The translations under genes and the position numbers were made by a program. DNA of 33,023 nucleotides from Curtobacterium sp. MCSS17_008 (GTDB lineage Bacteria; Actinomycetota; Actinomycetes; Actinomycetales; Microbacteriaceae): contig NZ_QKSM01000021.1 of the NCBI RefSeq assembly GCF_003234185.1, positions 1 through 33,023 on the forward strand, read 5' to 3'. The notes under the pieces are model-generated. The model was not told the origin of the DNA. It was given only the letters and a program-made list of their open reading frames with translations, and did not search any database. Shown here piece after piece: positions 27,248 through 33,023 of the stretch (its first letter is position 1; every line of letters begins with the position of its first letter).

Positions 27248-27624
27248 CCGCCGCGATGCCGGCGAGCCGCCGGACCCCCTCGGCGCTCGTCGGACGGGTC
27301 GCCGTCTGGGTCGTCTTCGGCGCGTTGTTCGCGTACATGACGGTGCAGAGCGTCGGCAACCTCATCACGGTCTCGCAGTCGGTCCAGGCCTTCAACACGT
27401 TCCTGCAGACGACGTCCGGGGGCGGCTCGCTCCAGCGCAGCACCCCGTGGGGCTGGCTCGTCCTCGACATCGCGATCGCGCCCGTCGCGTTCGTGGTCGC
27501 CCTCTGGGTGACGCGTCGCGCACGGCTGTCGGTGACGGTCGGCGTCTTCCTGGTCGCGTTCGCCGCGGCGGGCGCGCTCTGGCTGGACCTGCAGCTCTTC
27601 GTGCCGCGCCTGCTCGACTTCTAG
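27244..27624 (+). CDS. Small membrane protein, unknown function
   Basis: The 126-residue protein has about three transmembrane segments (about 16-36, 70-88 and 98-118) and short basic ends. It is not recognised. The GTG at 27244 overlaps the stop of the preceding membrane-protein gene, and the pair probably works together. A decayed family hairpin follows. Confidence 0.75.
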   Translation: MTAAMPASRRTPSALVGRVAVWVVFGALFAYMTVQSVGNLITVSQSVQAFNTFLQTTSGGGSLQRSTPWGWLVLDIAIAPVAFVVALWVTRRARLSVTVGVFLVAFAAAGALWLDLQLFVPRLLDF

Positions 27625-27642
27625 TGCGCGTCGCGACCCGGT

Positions 27643-27690
27643 GACGGACGGGAGGCACGGTGCCGGCTGGCACCGGCCCTCCAGACCGTC
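27643..27690 (+). terminator. Imperfect hairpin of the GGAGGCGCG family
   Basis: The left arm (27643-27664) has GGACGGGAGGCACGGTGCC; the right arm (27669-27690) pairs with it with several mismatches and bulges. It separates the membrane-protein pair from serA. Confidence 0.55.
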
Positions 27691-27743
27691 GTGTGGTCCC
27701 GTGGGGGACCGAAGGCGCGGTCGTAACCGTGTCCCCGCGTCGA

Positions 27744-27749
27744 TACGAT
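27744..27749 (+). promoter_or_regulatory. Putative serA -10 box
   Basis: TACGAT at 27744-27749 would start transcription near 27756, about 32 bases before the serA GTG, with GAGGA at 27774-27778. Confidence 0.5.
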
Positions 27750-27787
27750 GGTGGGATACCGCCCGTCTCGTGTGAGGAACAGCAGCT

Positions 27788-29377
27788 GTGCCGAAGCCGG
27801 TCGTCCTGATCGCCGAAGAACTCTCGCCCGCCACCGTCGACGCCCTCGGGCCCGACTTCGAGATCCGGAACGTGGACGGTACCGACCGCTCCGCACTCCT
27901 GGCCTCCCTCGCCGACGCGCACGCCGTGCTGGTGCGCTCCGCCACGAAGATCGACGCCGAGGCGATCGCCGCGGCGCCGCAGCTCAAGGTCGTCGCCCGT
28001 GCCGGGGTCGGACTCGACAACGTCGACATCAAGGCGGCGACGACCGCCGGGGTCATGGTCGTCAACGCGCCGACCTCGAACATCATCTCGGCGGCCGAAC
28101 TCACGGTCGGCCACATCCTGTCGCTCGCGCGGCACATCCCGGCCGCGCACGCGTCGCTGGCGGCCGGGGCCTGGAAGCGCTCGTCCTACACGGGCGTCGA
28201 GCTCTACGAGAAGACGGTCGGCATCATCGGCCTCGGCCGCATCGGCGCGCTCATCACGCAGCGTCTGCAGGCCTTCGGGGTCTCCGTCATCGCGTACGAC
28301 CCGTACGTCACCACGGCGCGCGCGCAGCAGCTCGGGGTCGAGCTCGTCTCCCTCGAGGACCTGCTCCGCCGTGCCGACTTCACGACCATCCACATGCCCA
28401 AGACGCCGGAGACGGTGGGCATGATCTCGGACGCGCAGTTCGCGCTCATGAAGCCGACCGCGTTCGTCGTCAACGTGGCCCGGGGCGGCCTCATCGACGA
28501 GGAGGCGCTGCACCGAGCCCTCACGTCGGGCACCATCGCGGGCGCCGGGCTCGACGTCTTCGTGTCCGAGCCGCCGAAGGACTCGCCGCTGCTCGCCCTG
28601 CCGAACGTCGTCGTGACGCCGCACCTCGGCGCCTCGACGGACGAGGCCCAGGAGAAGGCGGGCGTCTCGGTCGCGAAGTCCGTGCGCCTCGCCCTCGGCG
28701 GCGAGCTGGTGCCGGACGCCGTCAACGTCGCCGGCGGTGTCATCGACCCCTACGTGCGCCCGGGCATCCCGCTCATGGAGAAGCTCGGTCAGGTCTTCAC
28801 CGGGCTCGCGACCTCGCCTGTCACGAGCATCGACGTCGAGGTGCACGGCGAGCTCGCGCAGTACGACGTCAGCGTGCTGAAGCTCGCGGCGCTCAAGGGC
28901 GTGTTCACCGACGTCGTCAGCGACCAGGTCTCCTACGTGAACGCGCCGCTGATCGCGGAGCAGCGCGGGGTGAGCGTGCGCCTCATCACCGACGCCGACA
29001 GCCCGGAGTACCGCAACGTGCTCACCATCCGCGGCGCCCAGTCCGACGGTCCCGCCATCAGCGTGTCCGGCACGCTCACGGGCCCGAAGCAGGTCGAGAA
29101 GCTCGTGGAGATCAACGGCCACGACGTCGAGGTCGCCCTCGACGCGCACCACGTCGTCATGGTCTACACGGACCGCCCCGGCATCGTCGCGGTCTACGGC
29201 AAGGAGTTCGGGGACGCCGGCATCAACATCGCGGCGATGCAGATCTCGCGCGAGGCCGCGGGCGGCCAGGCCCTGAGCGTCCTGACCGTCGACTCGCCGG
29301 TCCCCGCGGAGATCCTCGAGCACGTGCGCTCCACCATCGACGCGACCTCGCTCCGCGAGATCGACATCACGCTGTAG
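27788..29377 (+). CDS. serA: D-3-phosphoglycerate dehydrogenase
   Basis: SerA oxidises 3-phosphoglycerate with NAD, the first step of serine synthesis. The 529-residue protein is the long actinobacterial form. The catalytic and NAD domains cover about 1-310 (GLGRIG at 148-153; Arg232, Glu261 and His279 as the active-site set). An intervening ASB-type domain lies at about 315-450, and a C-terminal ACT domain ([32 protein letters not shown], about 455-525) should bind serine as inhibitor. The GTG has GAGGA nine bases upstream. leuB starts 11 bases after its stop, so serA-leuB-ilvE is probably one transcript. Confidence 0.97.
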   Translation: MPKPVVLIAEELSPATVDALGPDFEIRNVDGTDRSALLASLADAHAVLVRSATKIDAEAIAAAPQLKVVARAGVGLDNVDIKAATTAGVMVVNAPTSNIISAAELTVGHILSLARHIPAAHASLAAGAWKRSSYTGVELYEKTVGIIGLGRIGALITQRLQAFGVSVIAYDPYVTTARAQQLGVELVSLEDLLRRADFTTIHMPKTPETVGMISDAQFALMKPTAFVVNVARGGLIDEEALHRALTSGTIAGAGLDVFVSEPPKDSPLLALPNVVVTPHLGASTDEAQEKAGVSVAKSVRLALGGELVPDAVNVAGGVIDPYVRPGIPLMEKLGQVFTGLATSPVTSIDVEVHGELAQYDVSVLKLAALKGVFTDVVSDQVSYVNAPLIAEQRGVSVRLITDADSPEYRNVLTIRGAQSDGPAISVSGTLTGPKQVEKLVEINGHDVEVALDAHHVVMVYTDRPGIVAVYGKEFGDAGINIAAMQISREAAGGQALSVLTVDSPVPAEILEHVRSTIDATSLREIDITL

Positions 29378-29388
29378 GGGCGTCGGAC

Positions 29389-30456
29389 ATGGCACAGACG
29401 GTCAAGCTGGCGGTCATCCGCGGCGACGGCATCGGGCCCGAGGTCGTGGACGAGGCGCTGAAGGTCCTGCGCGCCGTGCTGCCGGGCGACCTCGACGTGC
29501 AGGAGACCGCGTTCTCCCTCGGCGCTTCGCGCTACCTCGAGACGGGGGACATCCTCACCGACGACGACATGGCCGCCGTCGCCGAGCACGACGCGATCCT
29601 GCTCGGTGCCGTCGGCGGCGACCCGCGCGACCCCCGGCTCGCCGGGGGGATCATCGAGCGCGGCCTCCTGCTGAAGCTGCGGTTCGCGTTCGACCACTAC
29701 GTCAACCTCCGCCCGACGAAGGTGTACTCATCGGTGGCGAGTCCCCTCGCGGACCCGGGCGAGGTCGACTTCGTGGTCGTCCGCGAGGGCACCGAGGGGC
29801 CGTACGTGGGCAACGGCGGTGCGATCCGCACGGGGACCCCGCACGAGATCGCGACCGAGGTCTCGCTCAACACCGCCCACGGGGTCGAGCGGGTCGTGCG
29901 CTACGCGTTCGACCTGGCCTCCCGCCGGCCGCGGAAGCACCTGACGCTCGTGCACAAGAGCAACGTCCTCGTCAACGCGGGCGCGCTCTGGCAGCGCACG
30001 GTCGCCGCGGTCGCCGAGGAGCACCCCGACGTCACCGTCGACTACCAGCACGTCGACGCGGTGACGATCCACATGGTGCGCGAACCCGGTCGGTTCGACG
30101 TCATCGTCACCGACAACCTGTTCGGCGACATCATCACCGACCTGGCCGGCGCGATCAGCGGCGGCATCGGTCTGGCGGCCTCGGGGAACATCAACCCCGA
30201 CGGCACCTTCCCCAGCATGTTCGAACCGGTCCACGGTTCCGCGCCCGACATCGCCGGCCGGCAGGTGGCCGACCCGACCGCCGCCGTCCTCTCCGTCGCC
30301 CTGCTGCTCGACCACCTCGGTCGAGCGGACCTCGCGGCGGCCGTGACGCAGGCGGTCGAGGCCGACCTCGCCAGCCGGGGCACCACGCAGCGCAGCACGG
30401 CGGAGGTCGGCGACGCGATCGCCGCCGCGGCCGCAGCACGCACCACCACCGCCTGA
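29389..30456 (+). CDS. leuB: 3-isopropylmalate dehydrogenase
   Basis: LeuB oxidatively decarboxylates 3-isopropylmalate in leucine synthesis, using NAD and Mg2+. The 355-residue protein has GDGIGPE (12-18), [21 protein letters not shown], the metal-binding segment [18 protein letters not shown], and the cofactor loop [12 protein letters not shown]. The ATG at 29389 matches the family N-terminus; AGGGG at 29376-29380, overlapping the serA stop, is a modest ribosome-binding site. ilvE follows after 13 bases. The other leu genes (leuA, leuC, leuD) are not in the window. Confidence 0.96.
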   Translation: MAQTVKLAVIRGDGIGPEVVDEALKVLRAVLPGDLDVQETAFSLGASRYLETGDILTDDDMAAVAEHDAILLGAVGGDPRDPRLAGGIIERGLLLKLRFAFDHYVNLRPTKVYSSVASPLADPGEVDFVVVREGTEGPYVGNGGAIRTGTPHEIATEVSLNTAHGVERVVRYAFDLASRRPRKHLTLVHKSNVLVNAGALWQRTVAAVAEEHPDVTVDYQHVDAVTIHMVREPGRFDVIVTDNLFGDIITDLAGAISGGIGLAASGNINPDGTFPSMFEPVHGSAPDIAGRQVADPTAAVLSVALLLDHLGRADLAAAVTQAVEADLASRGTTQRSTAEVGDAIAAAAAARTTTA

Positions 30457-30469
30457 CAGGAGTCACCCG

Positions 30470-31600
30470 ATGAGCAGCACCGACACCGACACCGGAACCG
30501 ACGGCGACTTCGCCCTCGAGTTCGCGAGCACGCCGTCGCCCGAGCGTCGTGCAGCGGCCGAGCGTGAGGAGATCCTCGCGGACCCGGGCTTCGGCAAGCA
30601 CTTCACCGACCACATGACCACCGTCGAGTGGTCGCTCGAGGACGGCTGGCACGATGCGTCGGTCCACCCGTACGGTCCGCTCTCCCTCGACCCGAGCGCG
30701 AGCGTCCTCCACTACGCGCAGGAGATCTTCGAGGGGCTGAAGGCGTACCGCCACGCGGACGGCTCCGTGTGGTCGTTCCGTCCGGACGCCAACGCGCGCC
30801 GTTTCCAGCGTTCGGCCCGCCGACTCGCGCTCCCCGAGCTGCCCGTCGAGGTGTTCGTCGAGTCGATCCGGCAGCTCGTCCGCACCGACGTCGACTGGGT
30901 GCCGTCTGCTCCGGAGACCAGCCTGTACCTCCGGCCGTTCATGATCGCGACGGAGTCGTTCCTCGGGGTGCGCGCCGCGCAGGAGGTCGCGTACCACTGC
31001 ATCGCGAGTCCGGCCGGCGCCTACTTCACGTCCGGTCCGAAGCCGGTCTCGATCTGGCTCTCGACGCACTACGCCCGCGCCGCCCGTGGTGGCACGGGTG
31101 CGGCGAAGACCGGCGGCAACTACGCGGCGTCCCTGCTCCCGCAGCAGGAGGCGTACGAGCAGGGCTGCCAGCAGGTGATGTTCCTAGACTCCGAGGAGGG
31201 CAGGTACCTCGAGGAACTCGGTGGGATGAACGTCGTGCTCGTCACGTCCGACGGCACGCTCGTGACCCCGGACTCGGAGTCGATCCTCGAGGGCATCACG
31301 CGCGACTCGATCCTGCAGCTCGCCGAGGACCGCGGTCTCACGGTCGAGCGCCGCCGCGTGACGCTCGACGAGTGGCGTGACGGCGTCGCGGACGGGACGA
31401 TCACCGAGGCGTTCGCGTGCGGCACCGCCGCAGTGGTCACCCCCATCGCGGAACTCCGCGGCGAGGGCTTCACCATTGGGTCGCCGACCGTCGGTGCGGG
31501 GGAGCTCACCATGTCGTTGCGCGAGGAACTCACCGACATCCAGTACGGCCGCCGTCCGGACCCGCACGGGTGGATGACGCGCCTGACCGAGCCGGCCTGA
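30470..31600 (+). CDS. ilvE: Branched-chain amino-acid aminotransferase
   Basis: IlvE is a fold-type IV PLP enzyme that makes valine, leucine and isoleucine from their keto acids with glutamate. The 376-residue protein has the usual motifs: VLHYAQEIFEGLKAYR, RFQRSARRLALPELP, YLRPFMIATE, the PLP lysine Lys213 in GGTGAAKTGGNYAAS, LEELGGMNVVLV and TIGSPTVGAGELTMSLREELTDIQYG. AGGAG lies at 30458-30462, seven bases before the ATG. It is the last gene of the serA-leuB-ilvE set; the next gene has its own promoter. Confidence 0.97.
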   Translation: MSSTDTDTGTDGDFALEFASTPSPERRAAAEREEILADPGFGKHFTDHMTTVEWSLEDGWHDASVHPYGPLSLDPSASVLHYAQEIFEGLKAYRHADGSVWSFRPDANARRFQRSARRLALPELPVEVFVESIRQLVRTDVDWVPSAPETSLYLRPFMIATESFLGVRAAQEVAYHCIASPAGAYFTSGPKPVSIWLSTHYARAARGGTGAAKTGGNYAASLLPQQEAYEQGCQQVMFLDSEEGRYLEELGGMNVVLVTSDGTLVTPDSESILEGITRDSILQLAEDRGLTVERRRVTLDEWRDGVADGTITEAFACGTAAVVTPIAELRGEGFTIGSPTVGAGELTMSLREELTDIQYGRRPDPHGWMTRLTEPA

Positions 31601-31612
31601 GCCCGGGATCGG

Positions 31613-31624
31613 TAGGGTCGACGG
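31613..31624 (+). promoter_or_regulatory. Leaderless promoter of the FAH-family gene
   Basis: TAGGGT at 31613-31618 is followed by six bases and the GTG at 31625. Confidence 0.55.
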
Positions 31625-32395
31625 GTGAAGATCGCACGGTTCAGCAGCACGGGTGAAGACCCGCGGTACGGCATCCTCGACGAGCGCGACCTGGTCGTGC
31701 TCGCGGGGGACCCGATGTACCAGGGGTTCGAGACGACGGGGGAGCGGGTGCCGCTCGCCGACGCCAAGCTCCTCGCGCCGGTGATCCCGCGGTCGAAGGT
31801 CATCGGCGTGGGTCTGAACTACGCCGAGCACGCCTCCGAGATGGACGAGCGGTCGAGCGACGACCCGGTGGTGTTCCTCAAGCCCAACACGGCGGTCATC
31901 GGACCCGACGACCCGATCCGCCTGCCCGCCGAGGTCGGCCGCGTCGACCACGAGGGCGAGCTCGCGATCGTCATCGGCTCGCTCGCCAAGAACGTGCGTC
32001 GCGAGGACTTCGCCAGCGTGGTGCTCGGCTACACCATCGCGAACGACGTCACCGCCCGTGACCTGCAGGCACGCGACGGTCAGTGGACCCGCGCGAAGGG
32101 CTTCGACACCTTCTGCCCGCTCGGCCCGGTGATCGAGACGGAGATCGACCCGTCGGACATCCGACTCGAGACCCGCGTCGACGGTGAGCTGCGCCAGGCG
32201 GCGTCGACGAGCGAGATGGTGCACGACATCCCGACCCTGGTCGAGTTCGTCTCCTCGATCTGGACGCTCCTGCCCGGCGACGTCATCCTGACCGGAACGC
32301 CCGCCGGCGTCGGCGCGATCCGCGACGGCGAGGTGGTCGAGGTCCTCATCGAGGGCATCGGGTCGCTCAAGAACCCGGTCATCGCCCGACACTGA
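31625..32395 (+). CDS. Fumarylacetoacetate hydrolase family protein
   Basis: The 256-residue protein is an FAH-superfamily enzyme, a metal-dependent group including acylpyruvases, oxaloacetate decarboxylases and 2-hydroxyhepta-2,4-diene-1,7-dioate isomerases. The core starts at VIGVGLNYAEHASE. The metal ligands are Glu110, Glu112 (VDHEGELAIVIG) and Asp141 (IANDVTARDLQ), followed by the substrate segment RAKGFDTFCPLGP and LTGTPAGVGAI. The exact substrate cannot be assigned; in actinobacteria this gene often lies between ilvE/leuB and gltX. Here a ribosomal RNA operon follows instead. The GTG is set by the TAGGGT box six bases upstream. Confidence 0.92.
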   Translation: MKIARFSSTGEDPRYGILDERDLVVLAGDPMYQGFETTGERVPLADAKLLAPVIPRSKVIGVGLNYAEHASEMDERSSDDPVVFLKPNTAVIGPDDPIRLPAEVGRVDHEGELAIVIGSLAKNVRREDFASVVLGYTIANDVTARDLQARDGQWTRAKGFDTFCPLGPVIETEIDPSDIRLETRVDGELRQAASTSEMVHDIPTLVEFVSSIWTLLPGDVILTGTPAGVGAIRDGEVVEVLIEGIGSLKNPVIARH

Positions 32396-32407
32396 CACGG
32401 CCACGAG

Positions 32408-32450
32408 ACACCGACGGCCCGTTCCCGACAGGGGAGCGGGCCGTCGGTGT
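32408..32450 (+). terminator. Terminator after the FAH-family gene
   Basis: A 19-bp stem, with one G-U pair (32408-32426 with 32432-32450), closes a 5-base loop. It separates this gene from the rRNA promoter. Confidence 0.8.
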
Positions 32451-32503
32451 GTCCGGGCAGCGTCTCGCCCGGCCGAACGCGACACGCCCGGGCGTCACGA
32501 CGG

Positions 32504-32533
32504 TTGGCCGAGCCTTCGGAGCGTGTGTAGAGT
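32504..32533 (+). promoter_or_regulatory. Likely rRNA operon promoter P1
   Basis: TTGGCC (32504-32509) and TAGAGT (32528-32533) are 18 bases apart. They lie about 380 bases before the 16S gene, and the transcript would begin near 32540. Confidence 0.55.
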
Positions 32534-32539
32534 AATCAC

Positions 32540-32915
32540 TCGTTGCCGCTGAGGCGGAGAACGGAACGGCCGAGACGGTCACCGGGTCGAGTACCTGGCG
32601 ATGCAGTCCGGACGGGGTCCCGCTCGGCAACCACATCACACCATGGAGACGAGTCGCAAGGCTCGTCGGCTGGTGTCGAGAATCCAAAGCCCCTCTGGCG
32701 AAACTCCTTCCATGGAGTCGAGTGGGGGGTGCGTCTGGTCCTTGAGAACTCAACAGCGTGCACATTGTCAATGCCAATTATTTTGACCCCGTGCGATTGC
32801 AGCTTTGGTTGTGGTCGTCGGAGACAATTCCTTTTGGATTGAATTGATTGTCAGTAGACAGTCTTTACAGTCAAGATCAACTCGGCCATGTTCTTCGGGA
32901 TGTGGTTGGTAATTT
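32540..32915 (+). other. rRNA operon leader (non-coding)
   Basis: This stretch holds no supportable gene. It shifts from G/C-rich to clearly A/T-rich after about 32735. CTTGAGAACTCAACAG (about 32741-32756) has the TTGAG-AA-CTCAA core seen in actinobacterial rRNA leaders and spacers as part of the antitermination (box A-like) signal. Two short hairpins are visible (32648-32667 and about 32704-32719). TAGACA near 32855 could be a second -10 box. The section just before 32916 would pair with sequence after 16S for RNase III processing, but that partner is outside the window. Confidence 0.7.
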
Positions 32916-33023
32916 TTTACGGAGAGTTTGATCCTGGCTCAGGACGAACGCTGGCGGCGTGCTTAACACATGCAAGTCGAACGATGATGCCCAGCTTGCT
33001 GGGTGGATTAGTGGCGAACGGGT
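32916..33023 (+). rRNA. rrs: 16S ribosomal RNA, 5' end only
   Basis: AGAGTTTGATCCTGGCTCAG (from 32923) is the universal 8F site, which places E. coli position 1 at about 32916. It continues GACGAACGCTGGCGGCGTGC and the V1 loop with GATGATGCCCAGCTTGCTGG, which fits Microbacteriaceae and looks Curtobacterium-like. The gene is cut by the end of the window after about 108 bases. Confidence 0.97.

Noticed and set aside
32543..32842. 99-codon open frame upstream of 16S
   Set aside because: It lies in the rRNA leader, loses the G/C third-position bias, and has no family similarity.

Overview
The window is a high-GC actinobacterial chromosome segment, best placed in the family Microbacteriaceae and probably Curtobacterium or a close relative. 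The evidence is the strong G/C bias at third codon positions, the gene order, many leaderless starts, a WhiB protein, and the variable region at the start of the 16S gene. Genus placement is inference. It reads like one whole assembly contig. The left end is a perfect 39-bp fold-back repeat that cuts into comF, and the right end stops about 108 bases into a 16S rRNA gene. Both are typical assembly break points.

Layout. 1-4.6 kb: comF (5' end unresolved), long-form hibernation factor hpf and secA, the actinobacterial comF-hpf-secA block. 4.7-7.3 kb: an Rv3235-family protein, the PdtaS-type histidine kinase and a WhiB1-type iron-sulfur regulator, with pdtaS and whiB convergent as in Mycobacterium. 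The pdtaS/whiB gap holds an unusual array of palindromes and 29-bp tandem repeats. 7.5-9.5 kb: a small membrane protein, peroxiredoxin Bcp, tRNA-Lys(CTT) and a YigZ-family protein. 9.5-11.4 kb: a translationally coupled three-gene cassette (EspR-like XRE regulator, ImmA/IrrE metallopeptidase, multi-span membrane protein with a DUF6545-like tail). This is the most system-like and least understood part of the window. It is followed by a perfect 16-bp palindrome and an SCO4848-family membrane protein. 11.8-17.6 kb: an unknown small protein and transport genes (AnsP-like amino-acid permease, MscS-family channel, small membrane protein, ArsB/SLC13-like permease, CorA-family transporter). 17.7-20.1 kb: otsA-otsB for trehalose synthesis. 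20.2-31.6 kb: the branched-chain amino-acid and serine block, ilvD, ilvB-ilvN, ilvC, then an inserted mtlD and two membrane proteins, then serA-leuB-ilvE. 31.6-32.4 kb: a fumarylacetoacetate-hydrolase-family enzyme. The last 0.6 kb is the rRNA operon promoter, its A/T-rich leader and the 5' end of 16S rRNA.

How it works together. The ilv/leu/ser genes cover acetolactate synthesis (IlvBN), reduction/isomerisation (IlvC), dehydration (IlvD), transamination (IlvE), one leucine-branch step (LeuB) and the entry to serine synthesis (SerA). OtsA and OtsB make trehalose; MscS and CorA family proteins handle osmotic and ionic balance. Hpf, SecA and the rRNA operon serve translation and export.

Two signals run across the window. 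First, eleven genes have a TANNNT-like -10 box ending six or seven bases before the start codon, which implies leaderless mRNAs and decides several starts. Second, several intergenic terminator hairpins share the arm core GGACNGGAGGCGCG, so they form a dispersed sequence family and not only a common fold.
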